64,000 nt of DNA from an uncultured Oscillospiraceae bacterium (GCA_934622035.1 CAKTVG010000001.1:124001-188000), one strand, 5' to 3'. Shown: positions 32,127 to 40,493, numbered from the stretch's first letter. The notes: generated by a model from the letters alone, not told the origin. Numbers and translations are program-made.

Positions 32127-34181
32127 ATGAAAAGAGATTTGAATGCGATCCTCAAGGCAAAGGAGGCCGAGACTGCAAAGAATGCCAACAAGGACGAGGA
32201 AATGCACCTTGACGACGCACAGCGAGTGAAGATTATCTCCCCCGGCCGTCTGGTTGCCAAGCGCTTTGTCCGCAACCGTCTGGCCATTGTCGGCTCCTGC
32301 ATCCTGATCTTTATGTTTGCGTTTTCCTTCCTGTTCCCGCTGTTCTATGGCTGGGGCCAGACGGAGACAGACTATAAGTATGAGGCCATTACCAAGAATT
32401 ATGCCCTTGCCAGAGAGAATAAAGATTATCAGAACTACAGCATCAACGGCGGCACCGCGCTCACCAGCGTCGCCAACCGCATGAATTCCTATATCTCCGC
32501 AATGGAGGCCAATGGCGTTACTCACCAGGTTGTCAGCGACACCGAGGGCGCAAACAGCTTCTATTCCGTGGATCAGATTGCACAGAATGTGTATACTCTC
32601 AGCTCCTATGATTCCCAGAAGGTCTGCACCTTCGGCGAGTATACCTACCTGATCGGCCAGTATTCCATGCTCGGTAAGAGCATGACCTATGAGGGCGAGG
32701 CCCTCGGCGCGGCCTTTGAGAGTGCGGTTGCTGCCGCAAAGGATGGCGAAAGCTTCACCTATGGCGGTGCGACCTATCAGAAGGTCAAGGGCACTGCTCC
32801 GAAAACCTCTGACATCTACGTGGAGCGCAACGGCTTTACCTATGAGGGCGCCGCGCTGGACGAGGGCTTTGAGGCCGCTGCAAACGCAGCCTCCGCTGCC
32901 GGTCAGAGCGAATTCACCTATAACGATGTGCATTACGGCATCATCAGCGATGGTCTGGGCACCAACATCGTCGGCTCCCTGACGAATGAGACTCCGGTCA
33001 TCGTTTCGACAAAGTATTACTATGTCATGCAGGAATCCGGCAGCACCGTCTCCGACGAGTTCCGCGCGAATTCCTTGCTTGCGCTCGCGAGCGGCGAGGA
33101 CTTCCAGGCCGACGGCACGACCTACCAGATTGGCGAGGAGGACGGCAATCCCGCCTTCTATCTCTCCGACGGTACGCTTTATGCCGAGCTGAGCACCTTC
33201 GTCATCCGCCGCTACGACGGCACGGACACGATGAACTATGATCTGAAGGCCGCCCTTCTGAACGCCATCTATGAGATGGAGGAACGCGGTGAGCAGACCT
33301 CCAGCTTCACCTATGACCTGCCGAAGCAGTCCGAGGCAGACGGCTCCTATGAGCTGGATGAAAACGGCAACTACATTTACGAGCCTGCGACGATGAACAT
33401 CAGCCGCTCGAATGTGCAGGAATACGTCGTGACTGCCAGCCTGACCAGCTACCTGATCAACAACAACTCCGCGCCCAGCGCGAAGCATCCCTTCGGCACC
33501 GACGGCGACGGCTATGACGTCCTGGCCCGTATGATGTACGGCGGCCGTATCTCCCTGATGGTCGGCTTTGTCGTCGTCATCCTTGAGACGCTCCTCGGCG
33601 TTATCATGGGCGGCATCGCCGGCTACTTCGGCGGCGCGGTCGATAACATCATCATGCGTCTGGTCGATATCTTCTACTGCCTGCCCTCTATGCCGATCCT
33701 GATCATCCTCGGCGCCATGATGGACGCGCAGCGCTTCAGCACCTACGGACGTCTGTTCGTCATGATGGCCTCCCTGGGCATCATGGGCTGGGCTGGTATC
33801 GCCCGTCTGGTCCGCGGCCAGATCCTCTCCCTGCGCGAGCAGGAATTCATGGTTGCAACGGAGGCCACCGGCGTCCGCGTCAGCCGCCGTATCTTCCGCC
33901 ACCTTGTTCCGAATGTTATGCCGCAGCTGATTGTCACGGCGACCTCCGGTCTCGGCGGCATCATCCTGACGGAGTCCACGCTGTCCTTCCTCGGCCTCGG
34001 CGTCAAGCACCCCCTGGCCACCTGGGGCACGATGATCAACTCCGTTTCCAGCCAGGCAGCGCTGGAGCACTACTACTATATTTGGATCCCGGTTGGCCTG
34101 CTGATCTGCCTGACCGTTATCGCCTTCAACTTCGTCGGCGACGGCCTGCGTGACGCGTTCGACCCGCGCTCTAAGGAATAA
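32127..34181 (+). CDS. ABC importer permease, OppC type, with very large extracytoplasmic insertion
   Basis: A 684-residue permease where about 300 is usual. A cytoplasmic N-terminus (1-50) and TM1 (about 52-76) are followed by about 375 residues of polar sequence before the canonical HPFGTDGDGYDVLARMMYG (from about residue 454), the remaining five helices and the EAA loop (EATGVRVSRRIFRHLVPN). The insertion should sit outside the membrane. It contains degenerate repeats of about 37-40 residues: around 186-222 (TYEGEALGAAFESAV...FTYGGATYQKV), around 237-276 (TYEGAALDEGFEAAA...FTYNDVHYGI) and a weaker third around 311-335 (SGEDFQADGTTYQI). GGAGG precedes the ATG. Transport function is secure; the insertion's role is unknown. 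Confidence 0.92.
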   Translation: MKRDLNAILKAKEAETAKNANKDEEMHLDDAQRVKIISPGRLVAKRFVRNRLAIVGSCILIFMFAFSFLFPLFYGWGQTETDYKYEAITKNYALARENKDYQNYSINGGTALTSVANRMNSYISAMEANGVTHQVVSDTEGANSFYSVDQIAQNVYTLSSYDSQKVCTFGEYTYLIGQYSMLGKSMTYEGEALGAAFESAVAAAKDGESFTYGGATYQKVKGTAPKTSDIYVERNGFTYEGAALDEGFEAAANAASAAGQSEFTYNDVHYGIISDGLGTNIVGSLTNETPVIVSTKYYYVMQESGSTVSDEFRANSLLALASGEDFQADGTTYQIGEEDGNPAFYLSDGTLYAELSTFVIRRYDGTDTMNYDLKAALLNAIYEMEERGEQTSSFTYDLPKQSEADGSYELDENGNYIYEPATMNISRSNVQEYVVTASLTSYLINNNSAPSAKHPFGTDGDGYDVLARMMYGGRISLMVGFVVVILETLLGVIMGGIAGYFGGAVDNIIMRLVDIFYCLPSMPILIILGAMMDAQRFSTYGRLFVMMASLGIMGWAGIARLVRGQILSLREQEFMVATEATGVRVSRRIFRHLVPNVMPQLIVTATSGLGGIILTESTLSFLGLGVKHPLATWGTMINSVSSQAALEHYYYIWIPVGLLICLTVIAFNFVGDGLRDAFDPRSKE

Positions 34182-34193
34182 GGAGGGAAAGCC

Positions 34194-35405
34194 ATGGCTA
34201 CGAATACGAACGGCAAGGGTTCCTCCTATATCAGTGCGAAGGAATCCCGCAAGATTACCCGCATGAATCGCAAGATTACCCGCCGCCTGGAAAAGAAGCA
34301 TGCGGCGCTCGGCAAGAATCCTGCGAATTACACCACCAAGATGAAGAATCCGAACAACGTTGTCGAATTTGACAACGTCTGCACCTACTTCTTCTCCGAT
34401 ATCGGCACGGTCAAGGCCGTGGACGGTGTCAGCTTTGAGATCCCCAAGTGCTCCACGGTCGGCGTCGTCGGAGAGTCCGGCTGCGGCAAATCCGTGACGA
34501 GCCTGTCTCTGATGCAGCTTGTGCAGCGGCCGAAGGGCCAGACGGTTGCTGGTGAAATCCGCTTCCGCACCAGCCCCGAGGGAGATGCGCTGAATATCGT
34601 CAACGCGCCGGATTCCGTTATGCAGGACGTCCGCGGCAACCGCGTTTCCATGATCTTCCAGGAGCCGATGACTTCTCTGAACCCCGTGTTCCGCATCGGC
34701 GAGCAGGTCGATGAGGTCATCCGCTTGCACAACAAGGACATGAGCGATGAGGATATCAAGAAGCGCACGCTGGAGATGATCGAGCTGGTCGGCATCGCCG
34801 ATGCAGAGAGCATCTACAAGCGCTATCCGCATGAGCTCTCCGGCGGCATGCGCCAGAGAATCATGATCGCCATCGCGCTGGCCTGCAACCCCGAGCTGAT
34901 CATCGCCGACGAGCCCACGACTGCACTGGACGTTACGATTCAGGCGCAGATCCTGGACCTGCTGCGCGGCCTGAAGGAAAAGATCAATTCTTCCATCATG
35001 CTCATTACGCATGACCTCGGCGTCGTTGCCAGCATGGCCGACTATGTCGTCGTTATGTACTCCGGCCGCGTGGTCGAGAAGGGCACCGCGGAGGATATTT
35101 TCCATCATCCTGCGCATCCTTATACCATCGGCCTGATGAAGTCCAAGCCTGTGGTCGGCAGAAAGGTCGAGTCGCTCTATAACATCCCCGGCAGCGTTCC
35201 GAACCCCGTCGATATGCCGAACTACTGCTACTTCCGCGATCGCTGCGAAATGCGCGGCGAGTGCAAGGGCCGCTGCGACGGCGTGTATCCTCCCGAGATT
35301 CGCATTTCCGACACGCATATCGTCTCCTGCTACCGCTTCTTCGAAACCGGTGAGGTGCTCGATTACCCGAAGGCTTTGAATGAGGAGGAACTGTTCCATG
35401 AGTAA
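34194..35405 (+). CDS. ABC importer ATPase, OppD type
   Basis: A 403-residue ATP-binding subunit that drives the importer. Walker A GESGCGKS (about residues 98-105), Q-loop FQEPMTSLNP, signature LSGGMRQR, Walker B LIIADEPT and H-loop ITHDLG are all present. The C-terminal oligopeptide/dipeptide domain carries Cys residues (CYFRDRCEMRGECKGRC), which in this family can bind an iron-sulfur cluster. The first 55 residues form an unusual basic extension ahead of the usual VEFDNVCTYF start. AGGAGG precedes the ATG. It overlaps the next ATPase gene by eight bases. Confidence 0.93.
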   Translation: MATNTNGKGSSYISAKESRKITRMNRKITRRLEKKHAALGKNPANYTTKMKNPNNVVEFDNVCTYFFSDIGTVKAVDGVSFEIPKCSTVGVVGESGCGKSVTSLSLMQLVQRPKGQTVAGEIRFRTSPEGDALNIVNAPDSVMQDVRGNRVSMIFQEPMTSLNPVFRIGEQVDEVIRLHNKDMSDEDIKKRTLEMIELVGIADAESIYKRYPHELSGGMRQRIMIAIALACNPELIIADEPTTALDVTIQAQILDLLRGLKEKINSSIMLITHDLGVVASMADYVVVMYSGRVVEKGTAEDIFHHPAHPYTIGLMKSKPVVGRKVESLYNIPGSVPNPVDMPNYCYFRDRCEMRGECKGRCDGVYPPEIRISDTHIVSCYRFFETGEVLDYPKALNEEELFHE

Positions 35406-36483
35406 TACTGCAATCCATGACGAATACTCTGCGAAGCTCTTTGAGGGCGCAGAGAAGGACCAGGAGAATCTGCTGGTCGTTAAGGACCTGTATAAGTATT
35501 TCCCCATCAAGTCCTCCTTCTTCCGCAAGACCATCGGCTATGTAAAGGCCGTTGACGGCATCTCCTTTAAGATCAAGCGCGGCACCACGATGGGCCTGGT
35601 CGGCGAGTCCGGCTGCGGCAAGTCCACGGTCGGCCGTACCATCCTGCGTTTGCAGGAGAAGACCTCCGGCGAGGTGTTCTTCAACGGTGTGGACATCTTC
35701 AAGCTCTCCAAGGACGAGCTGCGCGAGATGCGCCCGCACATCCAGATCATCTTCCAGGATCCGTACTCCAGCCTGTCTCCGCGTATGCCAATCGGTGAAA
35801 TCATCGCCGAGGGCGTCCGTGAGCACAACCTGGTTCCGAAGGACGAGGTCGATGCCTATGTCGCGAGAATCATGCGCGCCTGCGGTCTGCACGAGTATTA
35901 TCGTGACCGCTATCCTCACGAGTTTTCCGGCGGCCAGCGCCAGAGAATCTGCATCGCGCGTGCGCTTGCACTGAATCCGGATTTCATCCTCTGCGACGAG
36001 CCTGTCTCCGCACTGGACGTTTCCATTCAGGCGCAGGTCATCAACCTGCTGCGCGATTTGCAGAAGGAATTCAACCTGACCTACCTCTTCATCTCGCATG
36101 ACCTCTCCGTCGTCGAGCACATCTCCGACACCGTCGGCGTGATGTACCTCGGCAACCTCGTGGAGTACTCCTCCACCGAGAAGGTCTTTGCCCATCCGCT
36201 GCATCCCTACACCGAGGCGCTGTTCTCCGCGATCCCGGTGCCGGATCCGGATTACAAGATGAACCGCATCATCCTCGAGGGCAGCATTCCGTCCCCGAGC
36301 AATCCTCCCGCCGGCTGCAAGTTCCACACGCGGTGCAGCAAATGCATGGAAGTCTGCAAGCACTGCACGCCGGACTTCATGGAAATCGAGCCGGATCACT
36401 TCTGCGCCTGCCACCTCTACAATACGCCGGAGCGTCAGGCAGAGCTGGAAGAAGAAATGAAGAAAGAAAAGGACAAGAAATAA
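35398..36483 (+). CDS. ABC importer ATPase, OppF type
   Basis: A 361-residue second ATPase that pairs with the OppD-like subunit. It has Walker A GESGCGKS, Q-loop FQDPYSSLSPRM (the OppF form), signature FSGGQRQR, Walker B FILCDEPVSALD, H-loop ISHDLS and a Cys-containing C-terminal domain (CKFHTRCSKCMEVC). The linker contains GTTMGLVGESG. I start at the ATG at 35398, nine bases after GAGGAGG and inside the end of the upstream gene; the ORF opens 18 bases earlier without a ribosome site. It completes a five-gene importer. Confidence 0.93.
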   Translation: MSNTAIHDEYSAKLFEGAEKDQENLLVVKDLYKYFPIKSSFFRKTIGYVKAVDGISFKIKRGTTMGLVGESGCGKSTVGRTILRLQEKTSGEVFFNGVDIFKLSKDELREMRPHIQIIFQDPYSSLSPRMPIGEIIAEGVREHNLVPKDEVDAYVARIMRACGLHEYYRDRYPHEFSGGQRQRICIARALALNPDFILCDEPVSALDVSIQAQVINLLRDLQKEFNLTYLFISHDLSVVEHISDTVGVMYLGNLVEYSSTEKVFAHPLHPYTEALFSAIPVPDPDYKMNRIILEGSIPSPSNPPAGCKFHTRCSKCMEVCKHCTPDFMEIEPDHFCACHLYNTPERQAELEEEMKKEKDKK

Positions 36484-36515
36484 ATCTGCCACCCTTGATT
36501 TGTTAGGAGGTCGAA

Positions 36516-36773
36516 ATGGCAAAGCGGAAATACGATGACGACGACGGCCGCGTGATCGCACCCATGGATGTTGAGGGCATGCCTGGGTATGACCGGCGCG
36601 TCCGCAGGTCGAAATCCTCCGGCGGCAAGCAGCAGGAACCGGTAAAGCTTTCGTTTGGCGAAACGCTCGCCATGCTTGGCGGCGTGTTGAAAGCGGTACT
36701 GTTGGTTGGCGGCATTTTCCTGGCTGGCTTTGCTCTTGTGATTTTGTTCTTCCAATTTGTCCTTTTCCGGTAA
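36516..36773 (+). CDS. Small single-helix membrane protein
   Basis: An 85-residue protein: a charged N-terminus (KRKYDDDDGR), a basic middle (RRVRRSKSS) and one hydrophobic C-terminal segment (about residues 57-84) ending at the terminus. I do not recognise the family. It follows the OppF-like gene by 32 bases with a strong TTAGGAGGTCGAA ribosome site, so it is probably co-transcribed, and may be an accessory to the importer or an unrelated membrane peptide. Confidence 0.7.
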   Translation: MAKRKYDDDDGRVIAPMDVEGMPGYDRRVRRSKSSGGKQQEPVKLSFGETLAMLGGVLKAVLLVGGIFLAGFALVILFFQFVLFR

Positions 36774-36798
36774 TCGCAGTAATCAGGCTGCAAGACAA

Positions 36799-36874
36799 CG
36801 GCATTCGGAGGCAACTCCGAATGCCGTTCAGCTTGTTTAGACAAGCTGAACGGCAAGCCTGCCTTTGCAGGCTT
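36799..36874 (+). terminator. Array of three hairpins after the importer operon
   Basis: Hairpin A: CGGCATTCGGAG / CTCCGAATGCCG (36799-36826). Hairpin B: GCCGTTCAGCTTG / CAAGCTGAACGGC (36823-36854). Hairpin C: AAGCCTGC / GCAGGCTT (36855-36874). A and B share the GCCG at 36823-36826, so full pairing of one shortens the other. There is no clear T run; it may slow exonucleases or terminate weakly. The gap continues to the promoter at 36998 with no gene. Confidence 0.65.
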
Positions 36875-36997
36875 AGTCGCTGCGGCGGGTGATTGAACCT
36901 GAAAGACAACCCTGACGGTTTTCTTTCATACTATCTTTCCCTCCGAAATATGCTTTTCAATACCGTTAAAACCGCAATTTGCCGATATCGGGGCGTC

Positions 36998-37026
36998 TTG
37001 ACACATTTTTCGCTTTGCGTTATAAT
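36998..37026 (+). promoter_or_regulatory. Consensus promoter of the acyltransferase-like membrane gene
   Basis: TTGACA (36998-37003), a 17-base spacer and TATAAT (37021-37026), a perfect match, 45 bases before the ATG at 37072. Confidence 0.88.
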
Positions 37027-37071
37027 GATAGCAGACTTGCCGCGCGGCGGCATGAGAGAGAGGAAAAGCCT

Positions 37072-38517
37072 ATGCCACAACCTGTGAGATACTACGCAGG
37101 CCGTAAGAATGCGCTCACCTGGATTTCTGCATTCTTCGCGGCTGCATCGATCGTTCTGCAAATTCTTGCGCTCTGCTTCGGTGAGGCGGAGATCATCACC
37201 ACCGTAAACATCTGGTTCCAGAAGGTTCTGCCGATGGCGGTCTGCCTGCTGTTTGCCTTGCAGGTCCTGCTCTGCGGAGAGAAGAGCCTTTACCGCACGA
37301 CAACGCCGGTTTTCTGGGCCTGCGTCTACTTCGGCCAGGTCGCGCTGGATCTGCACCTGCGCGGCGGCAATGCACTCTTCGGTTATATGCGCTATGTCGT
37401 CGTATGCTGGATCCTGTACTTCGCTTTCTATGTCCTTTACCGCCTGTTCATGACGGGACGGCTGGAAAAGGTTGGCATTCTGACCTTGGTGACGCTTCTG
37501 CCGCTGGGCGCGCTGACCTATGACTTCATTTATGAATGCCGCAGCATCTCGCTCTGGTATCTGTTTGGAAAGCTTTCCAATATCGCAATGGTCAGCGCCT
37601 TCTTCCTGCTGACGCTGGCAATGCGCCGCTTCAACGACGGAAAGTACCACAAGACCTGGGGCGACCGCTCCGACGGCCGCCGCCTGCGCACGATCAACGG
37701 CATGTCCGTCGTTGCCAATTACATCATGCCCAATCGAAACGGCGCGTCCAATTCCATCCGCGACACCGTTGAGATCACGAACATCGAGCGCTACATCCAC
37801 AAAAAGCGCAGCGAGGGCATGGAAAACTTCGGCATTACCCATGTCTTCCTTGCGGCCTATGTGCGCTGCATCGCAAAATACCCCGGCTGCAACCGCTTCC
37901 TGTCCGGCCAGCGCGTCTATCAGCGCGACGACGACATCCAGTTCACCATGGCTATCAAGAAGGAAATGAGCACGGAAGCCTCCGACACCATGATCAAGCT
38001 CCACCTGACGCAGACCGATACCTCCAAGGAGGTCTATGAGAAGTTCAACAAGATTTACGAGGAGGTTAAGAACACCCCGCTCGACAGCAGCTTTGATAAC
38101 GTCGCTGCCATGCTTGCGAGCCTGCCCGGCCTGCTTTTGAAATTTGTCGTCTGGGTTCTGAAGGTCATGGACTACTTCGGCAAAATCCCCAAGTTCCTGC
38201 TTGAGGTCAGCCCCTTCCATGCCTCCGTCATCTTCACCTCCATGGGCTCGCTCGGCATCCCGCCGATCATCCACCATCTGTATGACTTTGGCAACCTGCC
38301 TGTCTTCGTCGCCTTCGGCCGCAAGTACCGCAAGGTCGAGCTGGACCTGACCGGCAAGCCCGTCACCCGCCGCTATGTGGATTATATCCTGAACTGCGAC
38401 GAGCGCACCGTGGACGGCTTCTACTACGCCACCGTCATGAAGTATTTCAATAAGATCCTGCGGACGCCGGAAATTCTCGACCAGGCGCCTGAAGAGATCA
38501 AGTGGGACATCCTGTAA
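37072..38517 (+). CDS. Membrane protein with E2/CAT-like acyltransferase domain
   Basis: A 481-residue protein. The N-terminal 190 residues hold about six hydrophobic segments. From about residue 210 the sequence resembles the catalytic domain of 2-oxo acid dehydrogenase E2 and chloramphenicol acetyltransferase: an opening MSVVANYIMPNRNGASNSI, THVFLAAYVRCIAKYP, FTSMGSLGIPPIIHHLYDFG and a terminal DERTVDGFYYA (from residue 443). In E2 enzymes the last motif is DHRVVDG, with the His catalytic; here Glu444 takes its place. No lipoyl domain is present and no dehydrogenase genes are nearby. So it is probably a divergent or non-catalytic member with an unknown job. I start at the ATG at 37072, after GAGAGGAAAAGCCT; the ORF extends upstream through the promoter. 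Confidence 0.75.
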   Translation: MPQPVRYYAGRKNALTWISAFFAAASIVLQILALCFGEAEIITTVNIWFQKVLPMAVCLLFALQVLLCGEKSLYRTTTPVFWACVYFGQVALDLHLRGGNALFGYMRYVVVCWILYFAFYVLYRLFMTGRLEKVGILTLVTLLPLGALTYDFIYECRSISLWYLFGKLSNIAMVSAFFLLTLAMRRFNDGKYHKTWGDRSDGRRLRTINGMSVVANYIMPNRNGASNSIRDTVEITNIERYIHKKRSEGMENFGITHVFLAAYVRCIAKYPGCNRFLSGQRVYQRDDDIQFTMAIKKEMSTEASDTMIKLHLTQTDTSKEVYEKFNKIYEEVKNTPLDSSFDNVAAMLASLPGLLLKFVVWVLKVMDYFGKIPKFLLEVSPFHASVIFTSMGSLGIPPIIHHLYDFGNLPVFVAFGRKYRKVELDLTGKPVTRRYVDYILNCDERTVDGFYYATVMKYFNKILRTPEILDQAPEEIKWDIL

Positions 38518-38520
38518 TGT

Positions 38521-38552
38521 AAAAGCCGGGGAGTAACCTCCCCGGCTTTTTT
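38521..38552 (+). terminator. Rho-independent terminator
   Basis: AAAAGCCGGGGA and TCCCCGGCTTTT arms with a short loop, ending in six T. It lies three bases past the stop of the upstream gene. Confidence 0.92.
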
Positions 38553-38598
38553 GCATAGACGCGGCCTCGGGCGCATAAGCTTGACCGAGGTGAGGAAT

Positions 38599-39384
38599 AT
38601 GCGAGCATTTTTACGGCGGAATCTGCCGCTGCTGATCGTTCTGGGCGTGCTGTGCTCTCTCGTGGCGATTGCCAGCGCAAAGCAGCAGGCTGCGCTGCCG
38701 GCCGGCTCCTGGGGTCTGAGCTTCCAGACGGAGGGGCAGCCGCCCGTAGGCAACACATCTAATGACCGCCTGAGGCAGTACGACGCGGCCTATCTGGGCG
38801 ACACATCGCAGAAGGTGATCTATCTGACCTTCGACTCGGGCTATGAAAACGGCTGCACGGCGCAGATTCTTGACACGCTGAAAAAGCATGGAGTCTCCGC
38901 GGCCTTCTTCCTGGTAGGAAACTACATCGAGCAGAATCCGGAGCTGGTGCGGCGCATGGTTGCGGAGGGACACATCGTCGGCAACCACACCTATCACCAC
39001 TGGGACATGTCCAAAATCGGCGACGCAGCGCGCTTCCGCGAGGAGCTGGAATCGCTGGAGGCACTGTACGAAAAGACGACGGGGGAGAAGATGAAGAAAT
39101 TCTACCGCCCGCCGCAGGGAATCTACTCCGAGGAAAACCTGAAAATGGCGCAGGAGATGGGCTACCACACCGTGTTCTGGAGCCTTGCCTATGTGGATTG
39201 GCTCAACGACAAGCAGCCGACCTCGGAGCAGGCCTTTTCCAAGCTCATCCCGCGCATCCACAGCGGCGCGGTCGTGCTGCTGCACAGCACCTCGAAGACA
39301 AACGCCGCCATTCTGGATGATCTCCTGACCCGTTGGGAGGAGATGGGCTACCGCTTCGATACCGTGGAGAATCTTTTTTCCTGA
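38599..39384 (+). CDS. pdaA: Delta-lactam-biosynthetic de-N-acetylase (PdaA-like)
   Basis: A 261-residue extracytoplasmic polysaccharide deacetylase. A signal anchor lies at about residues 8-27. The first motif is LTFDSGYENG; PdaA enzymes characteristically have TFDNGYENG instead of TFDDG, so loss of the second Asp fits this subfamily. GNHTYHHWDM (metal His), YRPPQGIYSEENL and VLLHSTS follow. PdaA deacetylates N-acetylmuramic acid so that muramic-delta-lactam can form in spore cortex, which implies a spore former. I start at the ATG at 38599, after GAGGTGAGGAAT. Confidence 0.85.
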   Translation: MRAFLRRNLPLLIVLGVLCSLVAIASAKQQAALPAGSWGLSFQTEGQPPVGNTSNDRLRQYDAAYLGDTSQKVIYLTFDSGYENGCTAQILDTLKKHGVSAAFFLVGNYIEQNPELVRRMVAEGHIVGNHTYHHWDMSKIGDAARFREELESLEALYEKTTGEKMKKFYRPPQGIYSEENLKMAQEMGYHTVFWSLAYVDWLNDKQPTSEQAFSKLIPRIHSGAVVLLHSTSKTNAAILDDLLTRWEEMGYRFDTVENLFS

Positions 39385-39460
39385 GCCGTCACCAAATCCG
39401 GCCCCCGTCATAACATGGAATGAGCGAAGTGCTCATAACATCAACGGGAGGTTCCTGAGT

Positions 39461-39613
39461 ATGAATTGTAATAACGGTTTTGGCGGCTGCTGGTGGATCA
39501 TCATCCTGATTCTCCTGTTCTCCTGCTGTGGCTGCAACGGCGGCGCACTGACCAACGGCAACGGCTGCGGCTGTGGCTGCGACAACAATAACAGCTGCGG
39601 CTGCGGCTGCTGA
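39461..39613 (+). CDS. Cys-rich membrane microprotein
   Basis: A 50-residue protein with 12 Cys and many Gly and Asn. After MNCNNGFGGC comes a hydrophobic core WWIIILILLF (residues 11-20), then CCGC and a tail of CGCGC-type repeats. GGGAGG lies nine bases upstream of the ATG, and a strong terminator follows seven bases after the stop, so it is a complete short transcription unit. It resembles short high-Cys proteins of clostridia (sometimes labelled chorion-class HCB protein) and YjcZ-like spore peptides with a similar hydrophobic run. A spore-coat or envelope role is inferred from this and from pdaA next door. The leader holds a small ATGAGC/GCTCAT hairpin (39420-39436). Confidence 0.72.
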   Translation: MNCNNGFGGCWWIIILILLFSCCGCNGGALTNGNGCGCGCDNNNSCGCGC

Positions 39614-39619
39614 ACATCC

Positions 39620-39648
39620 GGCGGAGGGGAAATTCCCCTCCGCTTTTT
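39620..39648 (+). terminator. Rho-independent terminator after the microprotein gene
   Basis: GCGGAGGGG (39621-39629) pairs with CCCCTCCGC (39635-39643), followed by TTTTT. Confidence 0.9.
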
Positions 39649-39652
39649 GCAC

Positions 39653-39681
39653 TTGACAGGAGCCTCCGCCTGCGATAGGAT
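39653..39681 (+). promoter_or_regulatory. Promoter of the 75-residue protein gene
   Basis: TTGACA (39653-39658), a 17-base spacer and TAGGAT (39676-39681), immediately after the preceding terminator and 19 bases before the ATG. Confidence 0.7.
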
Positions 39682-39700
39682 AAACGGGGAGGGATGCGCA

Positions 39701-39928
39701 ATGGATTATGAGAGCTACAGGAAGGCGTTGCGGCCCGCGCTGGAGCGCTTCTGCGAGGTCTACCCGACGCAGGCGCAGCTCGACGGCCTGCTCGGCGGGC
39801 TGGAAAAGAAAAACCTGACTCCGGAGGCATACTTCGAGGCGGAGGCCTATGCTCTGAAGGCGGCCCTCGGCTGCGTGGAGGCACAGATCCGCCAGGCGCA
39901 GGAGGAAGCAGTGCAAAAGCTGGAATAA
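39701..39928 (+). CDS. Small helical protein of unknown function
   Basis: A 75-residue, acidic, almost entirely helix-forming protein (many Ala, Glu, Leu; one Cys near residue 18 and one near 58). No membrane segment or known motif is visible. It has its own promoter and a GGGAGGG ribosome site seven bases before the ATG, which argues for a real gene. The gap to the next gene is 82 bases. Confidence 0.6.
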   Translation: MDYESYRKALRPALERFCEVYPTQAQLDGLLGGLEKKNLTPEAYFEAEAYALKAALGCVEAQIRQAQEEAVQKLE

Positions 39929-40010
39929 TGGGTTTGCTTGCTGCGCTGCGCCGCCGGACAAGCGTGCGGCATGCCGGGATCCGGGAAAATAACAATCAGG
40001 AGGCAGATCA

Positions 40011-40493
40011 ATGCTGAAAAGCATAGCTTATATAGATGACGACACGACGAGCCGGTTGATGTCTGTGTATTCGGAGTCGATGGAGGATTTGAAAAGCAAC
40101 TTTGACGGTGAAGCAGAAATGCGGGCAGCATATGCGGCTTTTTTGCGGGACTTTATTGCGAATCCGAGGCAGTTGATTCTCGCAGAGGCGTCCGGAGACG
40201 AATGGGTGAGTGCGCTGCGTGCCATCGAAACGGCGCAGGGACATTGGTTCCTTGAGGCCGTGGAGACAAAGCCGGAGGAACGCGGCAAAGGATACGGCAA
40301 GGCGCTGCTGCGCCATACGCTTGCGCATTTGAGTACGATCGGAATGCAGGAAGTAACCTGCACGATTTCAAAGAAGAATGTCAAATCGCAGGCGCTGCAT
40401 GGCAAATGCGGCTTTGCACCGACAGAGGAACGGCCCGTGAATTGCTGGGGAGAGCTGGAGGAGGGAACGGTCCTGTACCGCTTCGTAAAATAA
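40011..40493 (+). CDS. GNAT-family N-acetyltransferase
   Basis: A 160-residue acyl-CoA-dependent acetyltransferase. The acetyl-CoA loop RGKGYGKALL (about residues 90-99) is motif A, with the preceding beta strand WFLEAVETKPEE. Motif B, SQALHGKCGFAP (about 124-135), follows. The N-terminal half, which sets substrate choice, shows no recognisable specificity. AGGAGGCAGATCA precedes the ATG. It ends facing a minus-strand operon with a terminator hairpin between them. Confidence 0.85.
   Translation: MLKSIAYIDDDTTSRLMSVYSESMEDLKSNFDGEAEMRAAYAAFLRDFIANPRQLILAEASGDEWVSALRAIETAQGHWFLEAVETKPEERGKGYGKALLRHTLAHLSTIGMQEVTCTISKKNVKSQALHGKCGFAPTEERPVNCWGELEEGTVLYRFVK

Noticed and set aside
28720..35534. 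Long minus-strand frames opposite the importer genes
   Set aside because: Shadow frames of well-supported plus-strand ABC transporter genes; no family motif or ribosome site.
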